NCBI RefSeq assembly: GCF_040117685.2
Contig: NZ_JBEDYP020000012.1
Coordinates: 577,704-641,703 of the forward strand
DNA from: Gracilimonas sp040117685
Lineage (GTDB): Bacteria > Bacteroidota > Rhodothermia > Balneolales > Balneolaceae
Direction: 5' to 3'
Length of the DNA: 64,000 nt
Below the pieces are notes generated by a model that was not told where the DNA came from, searched no databases, and worked only from the letters and a program-made list of their open reading frames with translations. Position numbers and translations under genes: made by a program. Shown here piece after piece: positions 16,361-24,860 of this stretch. How positions within the stretch are numbered: the first letter of the stretch is position 1; the number at the start of each line of letters is the position of its first letter.

Positions 16361-17191
16361 TTGAGCCCTGAAAAGTTTGCTGTATGGTTCGTTTTCTCAC
16401 TGTTGGCTTTGCTGTTAGCAGGGTGTGATAACTCACTGGAGCCACTCGATAGAGACACTGGGGTGTATTCCATCTACGGATCACTTGACGTAAATAAAAA
16501 CCGGAACGAGATCCGGGTCCGGGATTTAAATGTGCCATTTAATACCGATGCAACCGCTGAAATTGATGCTGCCGTCACACTTGAAAACCTGAACTCCGGC
16601 TTGGTGGAAGCTCTCGATTCGGAACGGTTTTTTGAGGCCGGGGTTTACCATCATAATTTTATAGTTACTCAGAATATAGAGCCCTATGCGGATTATCAGC
16701 TTACAGTAACACGTTCTGACGGAGAGCAGGTAATCCTGACCACCACTGCTCCCACCTACCCGGCTCCGGTAGCAGAGCCCGTCAATGAAAAGTGTTATAC
16801 CCCAATAGAAATAACTTTTGAGCCGGTGTATGAAACTACCATAGCTTTTTTTATTGAATTTCAGCCTAGGGATGTCAGAAAAACCAGGCTGGGGCCATTT
16901 GTAATAAGGAATGATTCAGAACTTACAGGTGAAGCAGCAACATACACCTTCACACCGGTAGATTTAATGAAATTGGTACCCGGCACCTTGGGGCGGTATA
17001 GATGCACGGACCTGATCATACCCCGATTCGAATTCTACTACGCCCATTACAGCCCCGGTTTCTATGAATCCATTGTAGATAATCCTTTCGATGCCTTTGA
17101 AAGCACTCAACGATTCGGGGCTTATTATGAAGATCAGTTGTTTGTTCCAATCGATACCGGCCGGGTGTGTCCGCCGGATTGTGTAAGGTGA
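16361..17191 (+). CDS. DUF4249-like lipoprotein, copy 1
   Basis: From TTG 16361 the protein has 276 residues and a lipoprotein signal (FSLLALLLAGC). GTG at 16331 is an alternative start, but a candidate promoter overlaps it. The mature protein opens CDNSLEPLDRDTGVYSIYG, continues RVRDLNVPF, has an EAGVYHHNF plus Y-x-L-T-V-x-R-SDGE core, and ends with RVCPPDC, a pair of cysteines. The pattern fits the DUF4249 family, which is habitually encoded next to TonB-dependent receptors in Bacteroidota and may be a surface partner of the receptor; no molecular function is established. It ends 8 bp before its receptor gene. Confidence 0.8.
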   Translation: MSPEKFAVWFVFSLLALLLAGCDNSLEPLDRDTGVYSIYGSLDVNKNRNEIRVRDLNVPFNTDATAEIDAAVTLENLNSGLVEALDSERFFEAGVYHHNFIVTQNIEPYADYQLTVTRSDGEQVILTTTAPTYPAPVAEPVNEKCYTPIEITFEPVYETTIAFFIEFQPRDVRKTRLGPFVIRNDSELTGEAATYTFTPVDLMKLVPGTLGRYRCTDLIIPRFEFYYAHYSPGFYESIVDNPFDAFESTQRFGAYYEDQLFVPIDTGRVCPPDCVR

Positions 17192-17199
17192 ATGATTCT

Positions 17200-19479
17200 A
17201 TGAGATGTAAACATACATATGCCCGATACATGAAAATACTTAGCAGCGTGTTACTGTTGGTGATTTGTGGTTTCACAGAACTCCGGGCGCAGGATGAAGC
17301 TCTTTTACGAATCGTGGTAATTTCCGAAGCAGATGGAAGTCCGCTTGTTGCAGCGAATGTGCTTATTTATGAGCCGGGAGAAGAGGAGCTGTTGCTCAAC
17401 TGCGTAACCAATCCCACCGGCTTTTGTGAGATACGGGACATTGAGGCGGCCCGGGAATATGAATTGCGTATTTCATACGTAGGCTTTTCCGCTTATTCCG
17501 AAATATTGACTTTTGAAGAGGGAGAGCGAAAAACACTGCGGGTTGAACTGGAAGAATCCGTGGGTGATATGGGGGAAGAGCTAACGGTTCGGGGAGAACG
17601 TGTAATTACCACCGGAGAGGCCGGTGTGCGGAGAGTGAGTACCGTAGATATATCCAGGGTTCCAACCCCGGGCGTGGATGGCGACCTGGTTTCTTACCTG
17701 CAAACGGAACCGGGCGTTGTTACAACCGGAGACCGTGGGGGTGATTTATTTATTCGGGGAGGCACACCCGATCAAAATCTTGTGCTGGTAGATAACCTGC
17801 CCATTGCCAAACCCTTTCATGTATCCAATCTGTTTTCAGCTTTCTCTGATGAGGTAATTCAAAGCGCGGACGTGTATGCCGGAGGGTATGGCTCTGAATA
17901 CACCAATGCCATGTCTGCAGTAATCGACATCAACCTGCGTTCCGGGAATTTCCGGGAGTACACAGGTAGCGGGGCTGTCAGTCCGTATATGGTTTCGCTG
18001 CAGGCAGAAGGTCCGTTGGTTAACGACCGGCATTCATTCCTGGTGATGGGCCGGAAATCCACCATCGAAGGATTAGCACCGACCATTATCAACGATGAAG
18101 TGCCGATCAATTTTGCTGATTTTGTAGGGCGTTATACCCTTCAGGCCGATAACATGACCTGTAATGTGACCGGCATCTATACCTTCGACAGCGGTGAAGT
18201 GGTTCCTACCCAACAGCTGCGCAGCGAGTGGTCGAATACCGTTTTGGGAGGAAGGTGCCTCGCCTACGACCCCGGCCTCAAATATCCCATTGAGATAACC
18301 GCAGGCTATTCCGGATTTTATAATGCGGAACGCTCAAATGAAGTACGGGAAAGATACTCAAGCCTGAACCAGGTGTACCTTAATGTGAATATGCGCGAGC
18401 AGTTATGGGATGTGCCCCTGATTTATGGTTTTGGAGTAAACTTTCGTTCCTACGACGTAGTTCTGAGTGAAAAATTCACGGAGATAGAATCGGTAAGCCG
18501 TCTCATTCCGATTATGAATATGTTTGTTTCCGGGAACTGGGAAATCAGCGACCGTTTTGAGCTGCAGCCGGGAATTACCACACACTTTTCGGTCGATCAT
18601 TACGGAGGGCTGGAACCACGGCTGCGTTTTGCATGGAAGCCGGATGGAAGCAGCCGTCAGGAGCTGAGTATTGCAGCCGGAAAATACGTACAGCTTTTTT
18701 CGGGTGTGGGTGATCAGCGGGATGTGGGGTCGGTATTTACGGTTCTGCAACCCATTAAGCTGGCTGATAAAGTCCCGCAGTCTTATCATGGAATTGTGGG
18801 TTATCAGCAAAAATTAGGGGCTGCTTTTGTGGCTAATGTGGAAGGCTATGCCAAGACCTACAAAAACATTCCGGTTTCCAAGTGGACACCTACAGCTCGT
18901 ATTCAGCTGGAGACGGCCAATGCCAAGGGGTTGGCATATGGTTTTGACGTCCGTCTTCGGTTTCAGCAATCAAATTTCTTTATGTCGGCCGGATATGGGT
19001 GGTCTGAAATTACATACGAGGCTATTACCGGAGACCTGGGCGCCTGGATTGTGGAGCCCATTTTTGAGTATTCTCCGGCCCACGACCAGCGCCATAAACT
19101 GAATGTGCTAACCAGTTATACTTTTGGCGGGTTTACAGCAAACCTTCGGTGGGAGCTGGGGAGCGGTAAACCCTATACCCAAATTTTCGGCTACGATTTT
19201 GAAGTACTGGTTCCGGCGCAGGATGTAACCCAAATACCGGGACGGGCACGAACGTTATACAGCCGCCCCTTCGGAGAGCGCATGCCGTACTACCATCGCA
19301 TGGATGTATCCCTCAGCAGAGGGTTTCCAATTTCCAGCCAGTGGCTGCTTGAGGCCGAAACCGGGGTCATTAATACCTATGACAGAAGCAATGTCTTCAA
19401 TTTTGATATCAACACACTGCAGCGGGTAAACCAAACACCGTTGTTTCCATACCTGTCGGTGAAGTTGAGTATGGAGTAA
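17200..19479 (+). CDS. TonB-dependent outer-membrane receptor, copy 1
   Basis: 759 residues from the ATG at 17200; ATG 17230 would also give a signal peptide, but the longer basic start (RCKHTYARYM) resembles that of copy 2 (RKCIKHRYQY). After signal cleavage near LRAQ come a carboxypeptidase-like regulatory domain (about 35-125, with ISYVGFSAYSE), a plug domain (GVDGDLVSYLQTEPGV, FIRGGTPDQNLVLVDNLP, YAGGYGSEY) and a beta barrel to the C-terminal strand FPYLSVKLSME. It should take up an unidentified ligand across the outer membrane using TonB. No SusD-type gene accompanies it; the DUF4249-like lipoprotein just upstream is the likely partner. Confidence 0.9.
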   Translation: MRCKHTYARYMKILSSVLLLVICGFTELRAQDEALLRIVVISEADGSPLVAANVLIYEPGEEELLLNCVTNPTGFCEIRDIEAAREYELRISYVGFSAYSEILTFEEGERKTLRVELEESVGDMGEELTVRGERVITTGEAGVRRVSTVDISRVPTPGVDGDLVSYLQTEPGVVTTGDRGGDLFIRGGTPDQNLVLVDNLPIAKPFHVSNLFSAFSDEVIQSADVYAGGYGSEYTNAMSAVIDINLRSGNFREYTGSGAVSPYMVSLQAEGPLVNDRHSFLVMGRKSTIEGLAPTIINDEVPINFADFVGRYTLQADNMTCNVTGIYTFDSGEVVPTQQLRSEWSNTVLGGRCLAYDPGLKYPIEITAGYSGFYNAERSNEVRERYSSLNQVYLNVNMREQLWDVPLIYGFGVNFRSYDVVLSEKFTEIESVSRLIPIMNMFVSGNWEISDRFELQPGITTHFSVDHYGGLEPRLRFAWKPDGSSRQELSIAAGKYVQLFSGVGDQRDVGSVFTVLQPIKLADKVPQSYHGIVGYQQKLGAAFVANVEGYAKTYKNIPVSKWTPTARIQLETANAKGLAYGFDVRLRFQQSNFFMSAGYGWSEITYEAITGDLGAWIVEPIFEYSPAHDQRHKLNVLTSYTFGGFTANLRWELGSGKPYTQIFGYDFEVLVPAQDVTQIPGRARTLYSRPFGERMPYYHRMDVSLSRGFPISSQWLLEAETGVINTYDRSNVFNFDINTLQRVNQTPLFPYLSVKLSME

Positions 19480-19512
19480 GATTCATTTAGCTTCTTTCTT
19501 CAAAAAAAAAAA

Positions 19513-19520
19513 TAACTTTG
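19513..19520 (+). promoter_or_regulatory. Candidate -7 element TAACTTTG
   Basis: Exact match to TAnnTTTG, 33 bp after the first receptor stop and 126 bp before the next gene. No TTG lies at the ideal upstream distance. It may start transcription of the second unit (small secreted protein, two lipoproteins, second receptor). Confidence 0.35.
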
Positions 19521-19645
19521 GGCAAACTGCAATAAGAATAAAAGTTTTTATGTAACATTTTTTAAGTGACTTGCTCTTGATGGTTACACTGAAATAAAGA
19601 GAGGTTAGAATTCAGTGTATTACACCACAATAAAATTCAAGAAAA

Positions 19646-20008
19646 ATGAAAACACTAAATAATCTTCCAAATATAATTCTCGGGGTACTTATTGTCTTGG
19701 TTACAGTGTCTGTTTCTGAAACCAAAACCAATGAAAACAAAAATAGTATAAACTCTGAATTAGACAGGGCCGAAATCACTTTTACCTTAAATGGAACCGT
19801 AACCAGCGACCATCCTGAACTTTCATGGAATACTTGTGCTGGGACTAACCTATATGAGTTACATCGACTACCTGCACCAGCTTTAGGTGGTGCCAGTAAG
19901 TCCGCAACTTTCTCTTTCTCCTCTTCAGATTCCCATTTGGACGTTGATGTAAATGGTGCACAATTGGGTTCTGGTTTGTACCAAGTCCGCTACGTAGTTA
20001 AAGCGTAA
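19646..20008 (+). CDS. Small secreted protein of unknown function
   Basis: I do not recognise this 120-residue protein. It has an N-terminal hydrophobic stretch (about 8-24) fitting a signal peptide, then a low-complexity Asn/Lys/Glu-rich linker, and a short beta-rich region (LELSW-like PELSWNTCAGTNLYELHRL, VNGAQLGSGLYQVRYVVKA) faintly like a fibronectin type III strand set. It sits alone between the two lipoprotein/receptor units, on the same strand, 109 bp before the second lipoprotein. Its AT-rich codon use is like the following unit rather than the preceding one. Confidence 0.6.
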   Translation: MKTLNNLPNIILGVLIVLVTVSVSETKTNENKNSINSELDRAEITFTLNGTVTSDHPELSWNTCAGTNLYELHRLPAPALGGASKSATFSFSSSDSHLDVDVNGAQLGSGLYQVRYVVKA

Positions 20009-20117
20009 CATCAGGGAGTAGACAATGGAGAAGCATATAAGTATTTGTATTGTACTTCAAATCCCGTTGATTATACTGCTGATTCAGTAGATTAAAGTAT
20101 TAGTCATATCATTTAAA

Positions 20118-20957
20118 ATGTTTCTTTACAAAAATTCGAAAACTAAACTATTCGTTTGGTGGGTTACAGGTATTTTCTTGCTGGGTGGAATTCTACTCTC
20201 CTGCGATAATACCTTAGACCCACTGAACGAAGAGGTCGGCATTTTTTCTATTTATGGAGCATTAGACCTAGATGACTCTACGCATTACATCCGGGTTCGT
20301 GATCTTAATGCGCCGTTCACAGCAGAAGCTACTCGGAAAATAGATGCTGAAGTTACCTTTGAAAACCTTGATTTGGGAACTTCCCTGACTTTACAAGGCG
20401 AACGAAAAGAATACGATGGCATGTACCTGCATAATTTCTTGATCAACGGTGAAATACAGCCCGATACAGAATATCGCATCACTGCGAGAAGGTCAGATGG
20501 CGCAACTACTTCTGTCTCAGTTACGACTCCTGTCCGATCACAAGTTCTTGCTGCACCAATCGATCAAAATTGTTATACCCCAATAGAAGTTGAATTTGAG
20601 CCTTTAAAATCGGGGACCATCTCTTATTTTGTTGCCTATTCTTACCTCAATGATTTAAGAATACCCGTTCAAGGTGTTTTAAAAAGTGAAGAAAACAGCT
20701 CCGAAAGGGTCTCCTTTACTTTTACTCCTATCGACTTGGTATCCAGATTAATAAATCAAAGTGGCAACTTGAACTGCAGCGATATGGATAATGAAATTTT
20801 TTACCTCTATTACACACATTATAGTTCAGGCTTTTATGAAAAGATCATGAATGACCCCTTTGATATCCTGCAGAGTACCCAAAGACTCGGCTCATTGTAT
20901 CAGGATGTATTTGAAATCCCGATCGACACTTCCAGAGTGTGTCCCCAGGATTGTTAA
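20118..20957 (+). CDS. DUF4249-like lipoprotein, copy 2
   Basis: 279 residues with a lipoprotein signal ending LLSC and a mature start CDNTLDPLNEEVGIFSIYG, closely parallel to copy 1 and even closer to copy 3 (IRVRDLNAPFT, MYLHNF, RRSDGA). Like copy 1 it ends with a two-cysteine tail, RVCPQDC. Probably an outer-membrane or surface lipoprotein working with a TonB-dependent receptor. It is followed after 18 bp by copy 3, so it belongs to a unit with two lipoproteins per receptor. Confidence 0.8.
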   Translation: MFLYKNSKTKLFVWWVTGIFLLGGILLSCDNTLDPLNEEVGIFSIYGALDLDDSTHYIRVRDLNAPFTAEATRKIDAEVTFENLDLGTSLTLQGERKEYDGMYLHNFLINGEIQPDTEYRITARRSDGATTSVSVTTPVRSQVLAAPIDQNCYTPIEVEFEPLKSGTISYFVAYSYLNDLRIPVQGVLKSEENSSERVSFTFTPIDLVSRLINQSGNLNCSDMDNEIFYLYYTHYSSGFYEKIMNDPFDILQSTQRLGSLYQDVFEIPIDTSRVCPQDC

Positions 20958-20975
20958 ACAGAGTTCCCGATTTAA

Positions 20976-21803
20976 ATGAAACTTTCAAAAACTGCATATA
21001 TCATTACCCTTGGAGTACTTTTATTGGGCATACTTAAGCTTTCTTGCGATAACAACCTACAAGTTTTGGACGAAGAAACCGGCCTATATTCCATCTACGG
21101 AAATTTGGATATGGATGAACAGACCAACTACATTCGTATTCGGGATTTGAATACGCCCTTCACCAAACAAGCCACCGAAACAATTGACGCCAAAGTAACG
21201 CTCGAGAATATAGACACCGGTGCTGGTGAGATCCTGCAAAGCGAACGCGGGGAGTACCAGGATATGTACCTCCATAATTTTGTGGTGAATGGAGATATAG
21301 AGCCCGACACCGAATACCGGGTTACCGTTCAGCGTTCGGATGGAGCCTCCGTCTCGGAATCTTTTTTAACTCCAACTAAGCCCACTTCTTTTGTTACTCC
21401 GCAAAATCAAAAATGTCATATCCCGATTAAGATTTCAATTGAACCATTAAATGGAGGAACGGTTGTATTTCGTTTTGGCACAACACCAAATAAAAATGGT
21501 TCGTGGACCCAAGACTTTATATTTGGCCCGGATCATTACGGTAATTCAACTTCAATAAACCCGGAATTTACACCTCTGTATTTAGCACAAAGAGCTACCC
21601 AAAGCACTTCATTTTCATGTGAAGTGCTATTTGAAAATGAAGCTTTATATGTTTGGTTGGAACATTATGCTCCCGGTTTTTATGAAAAAGCAACCGATGA
21701 GCTGGATCTACCGGATGACATTCTGGGAAACACCTGGCTTTTGGGGGCTTATTATGAAGAAATTTTTGCCATTCCTGTCAACACCTCAGCTGATAAATAT
21801 TAA
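20976..21803 (+). CDS. DUF4249-like lipoprotein, copy 3
   Basis: 275 residues, lipobox LKLSC, mature start CDNNLQVLDEETGLYSIYG, then IRIRDLNTPFT, DMYLHNFVVNG and VQRSDGAS as in copy 2. The C-terminal half diverges, and the RVCPxDC tail of copies 1 and 2 is missing (it ends IPVNTSADKY). It stops 10 bp before the second receptor gene, so they are surely co-transcribed. It most likely arose by tandem duplication of copy 2 or a common ancestor and then changed its C-terminus, perhaps altering ligand or partner choice; that last point is inference. Confidence 0.8.
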   Translation: MKLSKTAYIITLGVLLLGILKLSCDNNLQVLDEETGLYSIYGNLDMDEQTNYIRIRDLNTPFTKQATETIDAKVTLENIDTGAGEILQSERGEYQDMYLHNFVVNGDIEPDTEYRVTVQRSDGASVSESFLTPTKPTSFVTPQNQKCHIPIKISIEPLNGGTVVFRFGTTPNKNGSWTQDFIFGPDHYGNSTSINPEFTPLYLAQRATQSTSFSCEVLFENEALYVWLEHYAPGFYEKATDELDLPDDILGNTWLLGAYYEEIFAIPVNTSADKY

Positions 21804-21813
21804 ACTTGAACAG

Positions 21814-24102
21814 ATGACCTTGTTTAGAAAATGTATAAAACACCGGTATCAGTATGTGGCTTTTGCTTTCCTGACCCTGCTAATAGTGCTGACTATAATT
21901 CCAGCTGCTTATGCACAGCAAACTTCATTATTAAGAGTAGTTGTGCTTTCTGAGGAAGATGGAAACCCGCTTGTGGGCTCTAATGTAGTATTGTACCTGC
22001 CGGGCGGTGAGCGGTTACTTTATAACTGCGTAACCAACAGCGACGGCTTTTGTGAGATACGCAATATTGATGCTAATCGCGAATATGAACTTCGTATTTC
22101 TTATATAGGTTTTGCCGCTCACTGGCAGAAACTTAATTTTGAAAAGGGGGAACGCAAAACGCTTCGTATTGACCTTGAGCCTGAAGTAGGGGAAATTAAC
22201 GAATTTACAGTACAAGGCAATCGAGAAATTACTACCGGAGAGGTGGGCATACGCAGAATCGGGAATGAAGATGTTGCACGTATCCCAACGCCCGGTGTAG
22301 ACGGTGATCTGGTTTCGTACATCCAAACCGTTCCGGGGGTCGTTTCTACCGGAGACCGTGGTGGTGATCTCTACATTCGAGGTGGCACTCCCGAACAAAA
22401 CAAAATTCTGGTAGATAATCTTCCTGTCATAAAACCTTTTCACATATCAAATATGTTCTCGGCTTTCTCTGAAGAGGTCGTTCAAAATGCTGAAATGTAT
22501 GCGGGAGGATTTGGAGCAGAGTACTCCGGTGCTACATCCTCTGTTATTGATATAAACCTGCGTCCTGGAAATATGCGTAATTTTAGTGGAAGTGGAGCAG
22601 TAAGCCCGTACTTAGTGTCACTCCAGCTTGAGGGGCCGGTTAAAACCGATCGACAGTCCATTCTTTTTACTGCCCGAACTTCCGCTATAGAGGAAGTAGC
22701 GCCATCTCTGATTGGCAAGGAGGTTCCCATTCAATTCAGCGATATTATTGGCAGATATACAATTCAAGAGGACAATATTTCTTGCAATATAACCGGTATA
22801 CTTACAGAGGACAGCGGTGAGGTTGTACCCGATAGGCAAGTGGTTCATTCCTGGACCAACTCAGTGTTGGGAGCTCGTTGTTTGGGCTACGATCCCAGAT
22901 TTGAATACCCAATAGAAATCAGTGTGGGTTATACAGGCTTTGAAAATAAGGAAGGAACGACAGCTACTACCGAGCGGTACTCTGCCATCCGACAGTTTTA
23001 TGTAAATACCAATTTAAAAGAAAAGCCCTTTGGTATTCCTGTCAATTATGGGTTTGGGGTCAATTTGAGAACTTATGACATAAAACTGGATGAACAATTC
23101 ACAAATTATACTTCTCTGGATCGGGTAGTCCCTGTTATTAATGTATTTCTTTCAGTTCCGTGGAAACCAAACAATAAATGGGCTTTTCAGCCGGGCCTGA
23201 CCTCTCAAATTTCACTGGATACACCAGTAAGCTTTGAACCCAGATTACGTATGTCGTGGCAACCTGACGGAACAAATCGGCAACAGCTGAGTTTTGCGGC
23301 TGGGAGATACGTTCAGTTTATGAGTGGGGTAAGTGATCAAAGAGATATAGGAACGGTATTTACTGTTTTACAACCTATTAATTCCGGTGATCCTCTTCCC
23401 TCATCTTTGCATGGGATAGTTGGGTATCAACAAAAGATCGGAAATGCCTTTATTGCTAATGTTGAAGGATATGTGAAAGATCATAAAAACATCCCGGTAT
23501 CGAAGTGGGAACCGGAAGCTCGACTTCAAATTGAAACAGCACTCGCCGATGGATTTTCTTACGGTTTCGATGTACGATTTAGATATTCCAATTATCCATT
23601 TTTCGTGTCTTCAGGCTATGGTTGGTCGGTTGTTGAGTATGAAGCTGTTTCTGGAGACCTTGGGGCTTGGATTGAAGAACCGGTGTTCAAATATTATCCC
23701 GCCCATGATCAGCGTCATAAATTAAACACTGTTATTGGATACCAATTTGCAGGTTTTGAGGCAAATATGCGCTGGGAATTGGGCAGCGGAAAGCCATATA
23801 CAAGGGTATTTGGATTTGACCTTTCAGTTCGGGTTCCGGCTGAGGATGTTGTGGATGACCCCGGACAGGTGCGAACGTTATACAGCCGACCATTCGGTGA
23901 GCGTTTACCTTATTATCACCGGTTAGATGTATCCCTGAATCGAAAGTTTAGCATTTCCGGGGGATGGTCACTTTCAGCAGAAACCGGGGTAATCAATGCT
24001 TACAATAGAAATAATGTTTTCAATTATGACCTGAACACACTGCAGCGGGTAAACCAAACACCGCTGTTTCCTTATCTGTCGGTTAAGCTGAGTAAGAATT
24101 AA
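21814..24102 (+). CDS. TonB-dependent outer-membrane receptor, copy 2
   Basis: 762 residues from ATG 21814; the frame stays open further upstream but only through the end of the lipoprotein gene. Signal peptide ends near AAYAQ. Domain order equals copy 1: carboxypeptidase-like regulatory domain (ISYIGFAAHWQ), plug (GVDGDLVSYIQTVPGV, YIRGGTPEQNKILVDNLP) and beta barrel ending FPYLSVKLSKN. Cysteines at equivalent places (NCVTNSDGFCEI, ISCNITG, ARCLGYDP) are shared with copy 1. The gene is visibly more AT-rich than copy 1 while the protein is strongly similar. The ligand is unknown. Confidence 0.9.
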   Translation: MTLFRKCIKHRYQYVAFAFLTLLIVLTIIPAAYAQQTSLLRVVVLSEEDGNPLVGSNVVLYLPGGERLLYNCVTNSDGFCEIRNIDANREYELRISYIGFAAHWQKLNFEKGERKTLRIDLEPEVGEINEFTVQGNREITTGEVGIRRIGNEDVARIPTPGVDGDLVSYIQTVPGVVSTGDRGGDLYIRGGTPEQNKILVDNLPVIKPFHISNMFSAFSEEVVQNAEMYAGGFGAEYSGATSSVIDINLRPGNMRNFSGSGAVSPYLVSLQLEGPVKTDRQSILFTARTSAIEEVAPSLIGKEVPIQFSDIIGRYTIQEDNISCNITGILTEDSGEVVPDRQVVHSWTNSVLGARCLGYDPRFEYPIEISVGYTGFENKEGTTATTERYSAIRQFYVNTNLKEKPFGIPVNYGFGVNLRTYDIKLDEQFTNYTSLDRVVPVINVFLSVPWKPNNKWAFQPGLTSQISLDTPVSFEPRLRMSWQPDGTNRQQLSFAAGRYVQFMSGVSDQRDIGTVFTVLQPINSGDPLPSSLHGIVGYQQKIGNAFIANVEGYVKDHKNIPVSKWEPEARLQIETALADGFSYGFDVRFRYSNYPFFVSSGYGWSVVEYEAVSGDLGAWIEEPVFKYYPAHDQRHKLNTVIGYQFAGFEANMRWELGSGKPYTRVFGFDLSVRVPAEDVVDDPGQVRTLYSRPFGERLPYYHRLDVSLNRKFSISGGWSLSAETGVINAYNRNNVFNYDLNTLQRVNQTPLFPYLSVKLSKN

Positions 24103-24280
24103 TCTTTTACTTTGTCTCACTGGAACAAATATTAAGTTATTTTTTAATTAATTGAGTCAGCAAAAGCTTAAGTCATCTGAACGGGGCTAATCCGTAAAAT
24201 AATAGTTCTGATTTTTCTGAGATTCTCTTTATATTTAAAGTCTTTTCGGATAAGAAATTGAATGCAAAATATCCTAATTC

Positions 24281-24439
24281 ATGAAACGCACGTATCAACC
24301 AAGTAACAAGAAGCGAAAGAACAAGCACGGTTTCCGCGAACGCATGTCTACCAAAAATGGACGTAAGACATTGAAAAACCGTCGCAAGAAAGGCCGTCAT
24401 AAGCTAACCGTTAGCGATGAGAGAAAAGGAGCCAAGTAA
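24281..24439 (+). CDS. rpmH: 50S ribosomal protein L34
   Basis: A 52-residue, highly basic protein beginning MKRTYQPSNKKRKNKHGF and containing RMSTKNGRKTLKNRR and KGRHKLTVSD, the full L34 pattern with a slightly longer C-terminus (ERKGAK). It is a structural protein of the large ribosomal subunit. The last 23 bp overlap the start of rnpA in another frame. TATATTTA at 24230-24237 may be a -7 element. Confidence 0.96.
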   Translation: MKRTYQPSNKKRKNKHGFRERMSTKNGRKTLKNRRKKGRHKLTVSDERKGAK

Positions 24440-24848
24440 CCATACGGATTCTCCTGATCGCAGATTTACTTTATCTAAATCTCATATTTTACGTGGCAGG
24501 CGAAATTTTGAGGAGCTGTTTTCAAGCTCCTCTCTTCTTACTTCCAAAGAAGTAAATCTTAGATACCGCACGTACCCCGATGCTGATAAGAATGTTCTTG
24601 TTGGCTTCATCGCTCCAAAAAAAATCGGTAACGCTGTTAAACGTATTCGCGCCAAGCGACTGCTACGCGAAGCTTACCGACTTAACCAACATATCATTAC
24701 CGAATTGCCGGAAATAACAGAAATGGGACTCCACTACGTTTTCATGGCAAAACATGCTAATCTGACTTTTGATATGGCCGAGCGCAGCGTCACCGACTTA
24801 CTCAAACAGTTACGCTCAACACTGACTTCCAAACCTTCACCTATTTAA
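24417..24848 (+). CDS. rnpA: Ribonuclease P protein component
   Basis: 143 residues; core motifs RGRRNFEELF, GFIAPKKIGNAVKRIRAKRLLREAYR identify the RnpA protein that supports the RNase P RNA in tRNA 5' maturation (the longer motif is split at GNAVKR). The ATG at 24417 lies inside rpmH, giving a 23 bp overlap and a 15-residue polar N-terminal extension before the usual family start. There is no other ATG before the conserved core, so the overlap is probably real, and rpmH and rnpA translation would be coupled. Confidence 0.93.
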   Translation: MREKEPSNHTDSPDRRFTLSKSHILRGRRNFEELFSSSSLLTSKEVNLRYRTYPDADKNVLVGFIAPKKIGNAVKRIRAKRLLREAYRLNQHIITELPEITEMGLHYVFMAKHANLTFDMAERSVTDLLKQLRSTLTSKPSPI

Positions 24849-24860
24849 ACATCTGTACTT

